A stretch of DNA of 64,000 nt, taken from assembly GCA_037349105.1 (NCBI GenBank), contig JAYJMM010000124.1:1-64000 (forward strand), written 5' to 3'. Each line of letters opens with the position of its first letter. Positions within the stretch are counted from its first letter, which is position 1. Origin of the DNA: Limnomonas spitsbergensis (taxonomy: Eukaryota; Chlorophyta; Chlorophyceae; Chlamydomonadales). Below, one piece after another: positions 11,108-21,751 of the stretch. The notes beneath the pieces were generated by a model. The model was not told the origin of the DNA. It did no database searches and was given only the letters and a program-made list of their open reading frames with translations. The translations under genes and the position numbers were made by a program.

Positions 11108-14100
11108 CCATCTCCATGAGTGGGAGCGAGGGGGGCTGTTTTGCTGAACCACCGAAGTGGCTCAAAATCTGTGTTCCTCCCATTTTACCCACTGCCCTGA
11201 CATTTTGAGCATGGCTGCATGCTCATATAGTGATCCTTTACTATGCTGCCAAAATGAAATGTGTGTCCTGGAAGTGTGGAGGCTGTTGCAGGCCATCTCC
11301 TTGAGTGGGAAACGAGGGGGGCTGTTTTACTGAACCACCTTGGTGGCTCAAAATCTGTGTTCCTCCCAGTCTACCCACTGCCCTGACATTTTGAGCATGG
11401 CTGCATGCTCATATAGTGATCCTTTACTATGCTGCCAGAATGAAATGTGTGTCCTGGAAGTGTGGAGGCTGTTGCAGGCCATCTCCATGAGTGGGAAACG
11501 AGGGGGGCTGTTTTGCTGAACCACCTAAGTGGCTCAAAATCTGTGTTCCTCCCATTTTACCCACTGCCCTGACATTTTGAGCATGGCTGCATGTTCATAT
11601 AGTGATCCTTTACTATGCTGCCAGAATGAAATGTGTGTCCTGGAAGTGTGCAGGCTGTTGCAGGCCATCTCCATGAGTGGGAAACGGGGGGGGCTGTTTT
11701 GCTGAACCACCGAAGTGGCTCAAAATCTGTGTTCCTCCCATTTTACCCACTGCCCTGACATTTTGAGCATGGCTGCATGCTCATAAAGTGATCCTTTACT
11801 ATGCTGCCAGAATGAAATGTGTGTCCTGGAAGTGTGCAGGCTGTTGCAGGCCATCTCCATGAGTGGGAAACGAGGGGGGCTGTTTTGCTGAACCACCTAA
11901 GTGGCTCAAAATCTGTGTTCCTCCCATTTTACCCACTGCCCTGACATTTTGAGCATGGCTGCATGCTCATATAGTGATCCTTTACTATGCTGCCAGAATG
12001 AAATGTGTGTCCTGGAAGTGTGCAGGCTGTTGCAGGCCATCTCCATGAGTGGGAGCGAGGGGGGCTGTTTTGCTGAACCACCTAAGTGGCTCAAAATCTG
12101 TGTTCCTCCCATTTTACCCACTGCCCTGACATTTTGAGCATGGCTGCATGCTCATATAGTGATCCTTTACTATGCTGCCAGAATGAAATGTGTGTCCTGG
12201 AAGTGTGCAGGCTGTTGCAGGCCATCTCCATGAGTGGGAAACGAGGGGGGCTGTTTTACTGAACCACCTAAGTGGCTCAAAATCTGTGTTCCTCCCATTT
12301 TACCCACTGCCCTGACATTTTGAGCATGGCTGCATGCTCATATAGTGATCCTTTACTATGCTGCCAGAATGAAATGTGTGTCCTGGAAGTGTGGAGGCTG
12401 TTGCAGGCCATCTCCTTGAGTGGGAAACGAGGGGGGCTGTTTTACTGAACCACCATGGTGGCTCAAAATCTGTGTTCCTCCCAGTCTACCCACTGCCCAG
12501 ACATTTTGAGCATGGCTGCATGCTCATATAGTGATCCTTTACTATGCTGCCAGAATGAAATGTGTGTCCTGGAAGTGTGGAGGCTGTTGCAGGCCATCTC
12601 CATGAGTGGGAAACGAGGGGGGCTGTTTTGCTGAACCACCTAAGTGGCTCAAAATCTGTGTTCCTCCCATTTTACCCACTGCCCTGACATTTTGAGCATG
12701 GCTGCATGTTCATATAGTGATCCTTTACTATGCTGCCAGAATGAAATGTGTGTCCTGGAAGTGTGCAGGCTGTTGCAGGCCATCTCCATGAGTGGGAAAC
12801 GGGGGGGGCTGTTTTGCTGAACCACCGAAGTGGCTCAAAATCTGTGTTCCTCCCATTTTACCCACTGCCCTGACATTTTGAGCATGGCTGCATGCTCATA
12901 AAGTGATCCTTTACTATGCTGCCAGAATGAAATGTGTGTCCTGGAAGTGTGCAGGCTGTTGCAGGCCATCTCCATGAGTGGGAAACGAGGGGGGCTGTTT
13001 TGCTGAACCACCTAAGTGGCTCAAAATCTGTGTTCCTCCCATTTTACCCACTGCCCTGACATTTTGAGCATGGCTGCATGCTCATATAGTGATCCTTTAC
13101 TATGCTGCCAGAATGAAATGTGTGTCCTGGAAGTGTGCAGGCTGTTGCAGGCCATCTCCATGAGTGGGAGCGAGGGGGGCTGTTTTGCTGAACCACCTAA
13201 GTGGCTCAAAATCTGTGTTCCTCCCATTTTACCCACTGCCCTGACATTTTGAGCATGGCTGCATGCTCATAAAGTGATCCTTTACTATGCTGCCAGAATG
13301 AAATGTGTGTCCTGGAAGTGTGCAGGCTGTTGCAGGCCATCTCCATGAGTGGGAAACGAGGGGGGCTGTTTTGCTGAACCACCTAAGTGGCTCAAAATCT
13401 GTGTTCCTCCCATTTTACCCACTGCCCTGACATTTTGAGCATGGCTGCATGCTCATATAGTGATCCTTTACTATGCTGCCAGAATGAAATGTGTGTCCTG
13501 GAAGTGTGCAGGCTGTTGCAGGCCATCTCCATGAGTGGGAGCGAGGGGGGCTGTTTTGCTGAACCACCTAAGTGGCTCAAAATCTGTGTTCCTCCCATTT
13601 TACCCACTGCCCTGACATTTTGAGCATGGCTGCATGCTCATATAGTGATCCTTTACTATGCTGCCAGAATGAAATGTGTGTCCTGGAAGTGTGCAGGCTG
13701 TTGCAGGCCATCTCCATGAGTGGGAAACGAGGGGGGCTGTTTTACTGAACCACCTAAGTGGCTCAAAATCTGTGTTCCTCCCATTTTACCCACTGCCCTG
13801 ACATTTTGAGCATGGCTGCATGCTCATATAGTGATCCTTTACTATGCTGCCAGAATGAAATGTGTGTCCTGGAAGTGTGGAGGCTGTTGCAGGCCATCTC
13901 CTTGAGTGGGAAACGAGGGGGGCTGTTTTACTGAACCACCATGGTGGCTCAAAATCTGTGTTCCTCCCAGTCTACCCACTGCCCTGACATTTTGAGCATG
14001 GCTGCATGCTCATATAGTGATCCTTTACTATGCTGCCAGAATGAAATGTGTGTCCTGGAAGTGTGCAGGCTGTTGCAGGCCATCTCCATGAGTGGGAGCG

Positions 14101-15797
14101 AGGGGGGCTGTTTTGCTGAACCACCTAAGTGGCTCAAAATCTGTGTTCCTCCCATTTTACCCACTGCCCTGACATTTTGAGCATGGCTGCATGTTCATAT
14201 AGTGATCCTTTACTATGCTGCCAGAATGAAATGTGTGTCCTGGAAGTGTGCAGGCTGTTGCAGGCCATCTCCATGAGTGGGAAACGGGGGGGGCTGTTTT
14301 GCTGAACCACCGAAGTGGCTCAAAATCTGTGTTCCTCCCATTTTACCCACTGCCCAGACATTTTGAGCATGGCTGCATGCTCATAAAGTGATCCTTTACT
14401 ATGCTGCCAGAATGAAATGTGTGTCCTGGAAGTGTGCAGGCTGTTGCAGGCCATCTCCATGAGTGGGAAACGAGGGGGGCTGTTTTGCTGAACCACCTAA
14501 GTGGCTCAAAATCTGTGTTCCTCCCATTTTACCCACTGCCCTGACATTTTGAGCATGGCTGCATGCTCATATAGTGATCCTTTACTATGCTGCCAGAATG
14601 AAATGTGTGTCCTGGAAGTGTGCAGGCTGTTGCAGGCCATCTCCATGAGTGGGAGCGAGGGGGGCTGTTTTGCTGAACCACCTAAGTGGCTCAAAATCTG
14701 TGTTCCTCCCAGTCTACCCACTGCCCTGACATTTTGAGCATGGCTGCATGCTCATATAGTGATCCTTTACTATGCTGCCAGAATGAAATGTGTGTCCTGG
14801 AAGTGTGCAGGCTGTTGCAGGCCATCTCCATGAGTGGGAAACGAGGGGGGCTGTTTTACTGAACCACCTAAGTGGCTCAAAATCTGTGTTCCTCCCATTT
14901 TACCCACTGCCCTGACATTTTGAGCATGGCTGCATGCTCATATAGTGATCCTTTACTATGCTGCCAGAATGAAATGTGTGTCCTGGAAGTGTGGAGGCTG
15001 TTGCAGGCCATCTCCTTGAGTGGGAAACGAGGGGGGTTGTTTTACTGAACCACCATGGTGGCTCAAAATCTGTGTTCCTCCCAGTCTACCCACTGCCCTG
15101 ACATTTTGAGCATGGCTGCATGCTCATATAGTGATCCTTTACTATGCTGCCAGAATGAAATGTGTGTCCTGGAAGTGTGGAGGCTGTTGCAGGCCATCTC
15201 CATGAGTGGGAAACGAGGGGGGCTGTTTTGCTGAACCACCTAAGTGGCTCAAAATCTGTGTTCCTCCCATTTTACCCACTGCCCTGACATTTTGAGCATG
15301 GCTGCATGTTCATATAGTGATCCTTTACTATGCTGCCAGAATGAAATGTGTGTCCTGGAAGTGTGCAGGCTGTTGCAGGCCATCTCCATGAGTGGGAAAC
15401 GGGGGGGGCTGTTTTGCTGAACCACCGAAGTGGCTCAAAATCTGTGTTCCTCCCATTTTACCCACTGCCCTGACATTTTGAGCATGGCTGCATGCTCATA
15501 AAGTGATCCTTTACTATGCTGCCAGAATGAAATGTGTGTCCTGGAAGTGTGCAGGCTGTTGCAGGCCATCTCCATGAGTGGGAAACGAGGGGGGCTGTTT
15601 TGCTGAACCACCTAAGTGGCTCAAAATCTGTGTTCCTCCCATTTTACCCACTGCCCTGACATTTTGAGCATGGCTGCATGCTCATATAGTGATCCTTTAC
15701 TATGCTGCCAGAATGAAATGTGTGTCCTGGAAGTGTGCAGGCTGTTGCAGGCCATCTCCATGAGTGGGAGCGAGGGGGGCTGTTTTGCTGAACCACC
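11108..15797. repeat. 186-bp satellite, ~25 copies with ~1115-bp higher order
   Basis: Unit starts marked by 'ccatctcc' fall at 11108, 11293, 11479, 11665, 11851 and onward, giving 186 bp (185 bp where 'gggagcgagg' replaces 'gggaaacgagg'). Marker variants recur at fixed distances. 'gaaacgggg' lies at 11681, 12796, 14281 and 15396; the 'ccatggtgg' type lies at 11338 (as ccttggtgg), 12453, 13939 and 15053. Spacings are 1115, 1485-1486 and 1114-1115, so the array is six-monomer blocks with one eight-monomer block. The short open frames on both strands (71-79 codons) recur with the units and are not genes. The last unit breaks off after 'gaaccaccta' near 15797. Confidence 0.95.
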
Positions 15798-15802
15798 TAG
15801 AA

Positions 15803-16009
15803 ATGAGTGTGGCTGGTGGATTTATGGGCGGTGTCTCACAATCAAAACAAACTAACCCAGGAACTCAGAAAGAACGCTCTGATCTCCCAACTCTGAAATT
15901 TGGTGCCCATGCGACTGAGCATATTTGACCCAGGGCCAGAGGTGTAACGTCATTAATTGAGTGTGGCTGGTGGATTTATGGGCGGTGTCTCACGATGAAA
16001 ACAAACTAG
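15803..16009. repeat. Direct repeat pair, 155 bp apart
   Basis: A ~50-bp segment starting 'gagtgtggctggtggattta' at 15804 recurs at 15959 with three or four changes, ending near 'aaaacaaacta'. The first copy directly follows the broken last 186-bp unit. The DNA between the copies shows no gene. Confidence 0.75.
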
Positions 16010-17209
16010 CCCAATTCGTTGCCTTACCGGCCTCTTATTTCGTTCCTTTACCCCTCTCTTTCTTTGAGTTCCTTCTTTACTCCCTTCTGAACAGTTGGGC
16101 GCCCACGCGGCCGAGCTTTGAGCGGCCCCCGTGGACATGTTACTAGTCTCATCTTTGAAATTTATGCTCTTCTATGTATAAGTAGAGGCTTAAAATATTA
16201 TGTTTTGGCTAAATACGTTCCACATTACATTACACATAGGGGTTACAAGGCCATATCTTGCAAGGCTAGGTCATGCCATGCCAGCCTTGGCCATGCCATG
16301 CCATGCCATGCCTTGCAAGTTAGCCTCCCTTCCCCTACCACATGGCCACCTTGTTGGAGCTACATCTGAAACCTGCACAGGAGTGAAACAAGTTAGTTTC
16401 GTTATAATGATGTTGGGCTCAAGGTAGACATTTCACAATTTTGTGAACTCACTTCAACTAGTTTATCGTCCGCATCTTCAGCTCGCGCTATTGTGCTCAA
16501 CCGCTTGAATCTGTAGGCCATGCTCTGGTTCATCTCCAACCTGCAGAGGTATGTTCAACCGAAATTAGTATGCGGAGACTACAATGAAGTGCATGCATTG
16601 GGAGGACATGCCCATGTAATCGTACCGGACCCTAATCCTGATGGATATCCCTCTAGGGCATGCACCTTTGTTAGTACTTGCACCTGCATTGATTCATGCA
16701 CATTCACTTGTGCACCCATGCCCAGAGTTTTTTTAATTTTAATTTGCCACTCATGTAAATGCCTGAGGTGTGAAAAGTGTGCAGGGCCTCTTCCCCCTTT
16801 CTTTCCCATAGCTCCTCCCCACCCCAACTCACACGATGGTCTGAGCTCTTCATCTTCACGACCACCTGCAAAGGGATGGGCCACACAAATTAGTGGCTTG
16901 AGGAGACATGACGTTTTTACATAAGGGCCCTACACCTTACCTGCTCCTGTCGACCATGGCAGGTACCCTGCCTCCATGATTTTGTACCTATGTGTGGACG
17001 GCGCAGCTAACGAAAGCAAATCCCCCTAACTTCAGAAACTGTGTGTGGCTTCAACTAGAGATTCTTGTAATTTAAATGTGCTAGTCCAGTCAGTAAATGA
17101 GTGCTGATGTAACCAGCCTGCCCTACATTTCCTGACCAGCATGCCCTACACGTGACATGCCATTTTTACCTGCCATGTTGTCGCTGGGCGGGTGGCCTCA
17201 TGGCGCGCG
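16010..17209. other. Gene-poor stretch with a 52-bp duplicated segment
   Basis: No gene is recognised. CCATG-type short repeats occur at about 16262-16314. A 52-bp segment beginning 'aggtatgttcaaccgaaatt' and ending 'gtgcatgcat' occurs at 16547-16598 and again at 17366-17417 with a single mismatch, enclosing about 767 bp. An open frame at + 16520-16924 (134 codons, Cys-rich in the middle) has no recognisable domain and is probably chance. Confidence 0.5.
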
Positions 17210-17640
17210 GTGTAAGCATCTTGATGGAGTCATGTGCACGGGGCTGGTAGTGCACGGGGCTGGTAGACTTCCTATAGCTGATGAGGCTGGTCTTCTGTAG
17301 CTTCAGACCAGCACGATGCATGGTAGGTAGGCCAGCCAGCCTAAACCTGTGGTAGCAAGGGACAAAGGTATGTTCAACCGAAATTAGTATACGGAGACTA
17401 CAATGAAGTGCATGCATCATGTACATTGCATCTAGCAACCCTGCTGCTGTTACTCTTTTTCATTGCATGCAAGGTTCAACCAGTACGGGGGGCAGGCATG
17501 GGAAATCAGCAGGGGTAGCCATGGGCTGATGCAGTTGGTTGGGGGATAGGGGCTGCCTGTGGCCATGGGCTGAGGCAGGTGGTGGTGGGAGAGGGGGTGC
17601 ATTTGGCCATGTGTTGGGCAAGCAACCTGGACATTTCTCT
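17210..17640. repeat. Diverged internal copy of the distal subtelomere module
   Basis: The part from 17279 to 17366 ('gatgaggctgg', 'atgcatggtagg', 'gccagccagcc', 'tggtagcaaggga') matches 57527-57607. The 'gatggagtcatgtgcacggg' phrase near 17223 resembles that near 58214. The stretch near 17573-17615 ('caggtggtggtgggagaggg', 'ggccatg') is a worn relative of the 44-bp unit at 56828-57492. Together these are remnants of the same subtelomere type, now about 40 kb away. Confidence 0.65.
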
Positions 17641-18212
17641 GTGTTCGTCCTTTCTAGGTTCATCCGGCCGCCCTGACCCCATCCTGAAGAATCAATTTGC
17701 CTGCGAAGCCCGATCTGAAGACCCGTCCCCCTTGCTCCCTGCAGCTTTGGACTTCCACCTCGGCAGCCTCGCTAATATTCCTGTTGTCAGTTCGTCCATT
17801 GTGTGGCAGGTCGCGCCTCGCTAACCTGGACTCCCCTCATTCCTCACCTGCACAATCGCCTGATGCGCCGCTTCGCTTGTCGAAGACCTCATACCACTAC
17901 TGGGCTTTCGCTGGCTCCACTCGCATCCTGTGATGGTGTGAGCGCTCGGTTTAGTGGAATGAGGGGGTGGATAGCAAGTTGAAGGTCGCGGGCCTGACCT
18001 CATTACCTTCCCCCTATGACTTCCGATGTCTACCACACGCGCATGAACATAATGATAGAACCACTGCTGCCATTCCGAGTGCACTTTGGTGAAGCACCTG
18101 TCCTTGTGGTCGGATCAGCAGATTGGCGGTGGCGTTAGGTCTGCGGCATGCCCATTTGTTAACGATCGTTATGAGATGTGTGTTCAAAATCAACAGCTAA
18201 TTAAAAATCGAC
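17641..18212. other. Upstream flank of the 18.2-kb gene
   Basis: Several short overlapping open frames exist on both strands with no recognisable domain. I cannot support a gene. An 'aattaaaaatcgac' stretch precedes the ATG at 18213. Confidence 0.35.
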
Positions 18213-19078
18213 ATGGCGGCCATTGCACCCAAGCGCATCCTTGCCCGTGCGCCAGTCGGCTGGGTTCGCACTGTGGTACCCCTGTACACGAATTTCATGC
18301 TGCTACTCAAAATGCGTGCCTTGCGAGGTTTGGGGCGAGACAGCGGAAACGGCATGCCGGGAACGGCCTCAAACTTGAGCAAGGCCGCACTCATGCTGGT
18401 GTTCATTAATTGCTTGACTCCGGGAGTTGCCGCCCACATAGCGTTCACGGACGTCGGGTGTGACGATGGGGCGATGATGGTTTTTGCCTTATTCGCCGGG
18501 GCCATGTCCACATTTGGCGTAGAGGTGCAGCCGAGCCCGAAGGGGGTGAGTTATGTGTTGCTGCATACGCTCATGATGCTTCTGACGATGACGTCGAAGA
18601 TACCGGTCTTAGACGATTTGTTTCGACGTCATCGCAGATCTTCGATGTCATGGCTCTCCAGTGGCCGAAAGGACAGATGCAAGCGTTGTTCGGACCTGAC
18701 TCTGAGGCAAGCAAGGAGACCCTCCTCGTGCACCCGAACTGGGATCCGGAGGTCCCTGTGATTCGGTACGTCTTCTCCTTCAATGTCGGATGGAAAGACA
18801 GCTGCCTCCAACGCCTCTTTATGGCGGTGCGGCAGTGCAGCGAGGCAGGCATGTTCTGCACGTTTAGGTCGGAGGCCTCCGGCAGCCTGTTCAGGGGCCG
18901 AAAAGCGCACACCGTCGTGCTTGCAACTTTGAATGCGCCAGGGGCCAAGGGCACGTGGGCGTACCTACTAGATGTCAAGGTTTCAATGGCGGGTAGCGGA
19001 GACAAGAAGAAGGGCATGGTGTTTTATAACACCGATGTCATCCCCGCCGGCAATGTTGCATGGCTGAGTGCTCTGTAG
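18213..19078 (+). CDS. Orphan protein, two-exon model (257 aa)
   Basis: I do not recognise the family. Exon 1 (18213-18545, 111 codons) begins MAAIAPKRILARAP and contains two hydrophobic stretches ('AALMLVFINCLTPGVAA' and 'AMMVFALFAGAMSTFGV') that could be membrane segments. A consensus donor GTGAGT follows directly at 18546. The acceptor TCGCAG at 18632-18637 restores phase 0 into exon 2 (18638-19078), which stays open for 146 codons to a TAG. Exon 2 is soluble-looking, with 'FSFNVGWKDSCLQRLF' near its centre and 'DKKKGMVFYNTDVIPAGN' near its end. Without splicing, exon 1 reads on in another frame and exon 2 would have to start at the ATG at 18650. Long open frames also exist on the opposite strand because the segment is GC-rich, so the strand choice is an inference from the fit of the splice sites. 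Confidence 0.5.
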
Positions 19079-19259
19079 AGGCCTCAAAACCGCACACTTT
19101 ATTAGTGACAGTGTTCATGTGTATTTATGTCACTTCTGCTAGCATGGAACATGGGGCAGGCCGGTGAAATAGCCCGCTCGCTGCCCCCCAATAACGGCTT
19201 CTTATTTTTAACCGCTTCATGTAGCACGCAAACACGATTCCATTTTTGTTGTCTCCCTA

Positions 19260-20300
19260 GACTTTAAGCTTGTTCCATTCACAATCATGAAAGTAGTATG
19301 ATTTTCCTCAACCCTGGAAACTGACGTTCCCCTGGATTTGATTTGAATAAGCTTGCATCCCGAAATGAAGCCCTGACCCATCTCAGCCCATGGAAAGCAT
19401 CCCAAACTATAACAAGACCTTGCTACAAAATCTGGAAAGGCAAAATTATGATCCACGCCCTGAGATCCAGATCCGAGCCTTTCAAAAACAGGGACAGGTC
19501 ACGAAGCTAACAAACACGCAATTGGGTGTACGGTAGAATGGAGGAACCCGCCCGCCCCGTTGCTCTCCACTTGAACGATGTGTACCACAGCCCCCCAAAT
19601 GACCACTCTGTCACTCGTATCTCCCTTAGTTCCTCAGAGGTTCATATTCTCACCGCGGTGCGGCTTCAAAAATATAAAGGGCCTTTCAAAGCGAAACATG
19701 GCTGCCATGATTTGCCGATAGCATCCCGCTCACCATAATAAATTAGAGGGAAGGCCTGAAATACCCTCTCTCAGGACATGAACGTAAGATGCTTTTCCTC
19801 AGCTCTGGAAATTGACCCTCCCAGAATTTGATCTGAATTAGGTTTGCATCCCGAATTTAATGGACACCTCGCATTCATTTCAGCCCAAGGGAAGCATCTC
19901 AAACCCTATTATTAACGACGGTGTGTGTCAACATAACACCTTGCTACCAAATACGGCTAAAGGAAAATTTAAAGACTCTGATCCAGATCCGAGCCTCGAA
20001 GCTGGGCCATGACGGCGAAAATACGCAAACGAGTTTTATGTTTCAATAAAAAAGGGAAGCCGCCCCCCCAGAACACCAGCCCCATTGCTCTCTAACTCTC
20101 AAACATGTATACCACAGCCTCCCAAAAGACCACTCTGCCCCTCTGATCCTCATCTTCCCTTTTATTTCCGCAAGGGGTTTGAGCTCTGAAGGGGGTTCAT
20201 CTCAAATAAAAACACGACCGCAATGATGTGGTATACACATCCCGCTCACCGAATTAATTATATGAAAGGCTGGCAATCCCCCATCCCTCATGATTTAACT
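19260..20300. repeat. Old tandem duplication, ~500 bp per copy
   Basis: The first copy (about 19289-19775) and second copy (about 19786-20295) share a series of matching phrases in order: 'ttttcctca..ctctgg/cctggaaa', 'tttgcatcccgaa/cttgcatcccgaa', 'gaagcatc', 'ccttgcta', 'gatccagatccgagcct', 'ccattgctctc', 'gtataccacagcc', 'catcccgctcacc'. Divergence and small gaps are extensive. No open frame is conserved between them, so they look non-coding. Confidence 0.65.
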
Positions 20301-20395
20301 GCTCTAGCCAACGCGTCCATAATAAGAGGCTGTTCATAGACACATGGTTGTTTTCAAGGGACAGCGAGGGGATGTTGACAAAATACTTCCCGTCA

Positions 20396-20510
20396 TTAGG
20401 TCCTGACGGCCTGTGGGGGTAAAGCCGGACACGCGCTCGGAATCGAACCTCCGCAGCTTCAGGCGTAACCCCCCACGGGCCGTCAAGGACCTACTGGGGA
20501 AGTGTCCGGA
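20396..20510 (-). other. Long hairpin with tRNA-like A and B boxes
   Basis: On the minus strand 'cctgacggcctgtgggggta' (20402-20421, read on +) pairs with the complementary arm at about 20466-20487, a stem of over 20 bp with mismatches. Between and beside the arms lies GGTTCGATTCC (20440-20450), a perfect Pol III B box, and CCCCAGTAGG (20490-20499), a good A-box core. CGGACAC and GTGTCCG (20502-20508 and 20426-20432) could close an acceptor-like stem. Three extra bases between the T arm and that stem, a weak T stem and no D stem rule out a normal tRNA. A tRNA-derived SINE head, a foldback element or a Pol III RNA remain possible. Confidence 0.35.
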
Positions 20511-21751
20511 GAGCGTTAGGCGTCGCAACATCGTTTTTCCTTGCAGGACGGATAACCGCAGGTCAAGAGCAACAGTCAAGGCAAAGCAAGTCATGTGTGG
20601 GTTGGCACACATGAGGAGCGAGGGTGGTGGGGTAGTCTGCTGAGTACCCTCATGTAAGGGGTGTGACGACGGTACATAGTACACGCGTTGCTGACACGCT
20701 GTCGACAGGGACTTAGACCCTCACCCACAAAATACCAAGCGCGAACATCGCTGCGGAGCAAGCAAGAGAGAGCGCACACGCAAACCAAGACAAATATGAA
20801 CCGAAACTGGGGGAGAGCAGAAACAAGGGAAATATACAAAAGTAACGAAGTGTACCGCTTGTGTCACCTTAGCCACGCCACTGTATGCTTTATTCACAGC
20901 ACACGAAAAGCACAGCCAAGGAGCACACAAATAAAAACACAATTGTCGAACGCAGCTCTGATTGAAATCAAGGCAAGAGACACGACAACGGGAAACCATC
21001 TGCAAAGGGCACACAAAGAAACAGAACAGCGTGGCAGCAGGTACGACGGCAATCAAACGCGTCACCACAACCGACACACGAGGCCACCTACCGACAACCG
21101 CGCTCGGCTCAAAAGCCAGAAAGCAACGAAAATTAAGGGGAAGCAAGCAACACAGCATACAGTGGGCCAGCATGCCTTCAAAGGTGGCATATGGGACTTT
21201 ACAAAGGGGAGGGCCGCCGGGGGGGGGGGGGGGGCATATCTTTGCCGATCGCAAAGATCAAGGCAGTAAAACACAAGAGGCGAGGCGAGGGCTGTGGAGG
21301 CGTGTGGGTGAGGGCTGTGCAGTAAATCACGTCAAGGAACACGTGTATGTACCCGGCTTTGTTTAGAATCGTGTTGAAGGCATGCTATGCCACGAAGCTT
21401 CCTATGACCTTGCATGAGCAAGACCTGACATAAGGAAGGCTGGCAAATTCATGAGGATCTCATGGAGCAGATCTGGCTCATGTGAGCGGAGGGGGGGAGA
21501 TGTGGACTGAAGTAAGCACGATGAGGCATTATCTGCATGGCTGTAGATTTTCTGTGGGCCAAGACGTAACATGTTCATGCAAAGTCCACAAACTGGCTGA
21601 AGGATGTCAAGCGTGTTCAGGATTGCCTCTCACGAATTAGCCTTTATTTCCAGCGTGCAGGCGGAGTGAGCATATGTCATTGGAGTGCGAGCCTTGTGCT
21701 TACAAAATTAGATCCACAGAAAAGAGAGAGGCTATCTCTGAAGCACATTGT
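20511..21751. other. Stretch with no recognised gene
   Basis: Frames at + 20688-21269 and - 20721-21254 overlap on opposite strands and have low-complexity, Lys/Arg/Thr-rich or Cys/Pro-rich compositions with no domain. A run of about 16 G lies near 21219-21234. The last part should hold the 3' untranslated region of the minus-strand gene ending at 21752. Confidence 0.4.

Noticed and set aside
11901..15855. Recurrent 78-79 codon + frames and 71-codon - frames as a gene family
   Set aside because: They occur at the same place in satellite units on both strands and end wherever a unit variant adds a stop.
20425..20508. A functional tRNA gene on the minus strand
   Set aside because: No D stem, a weak T stem, three extra bases before the acceptor stem, and no clear anticodon arm.
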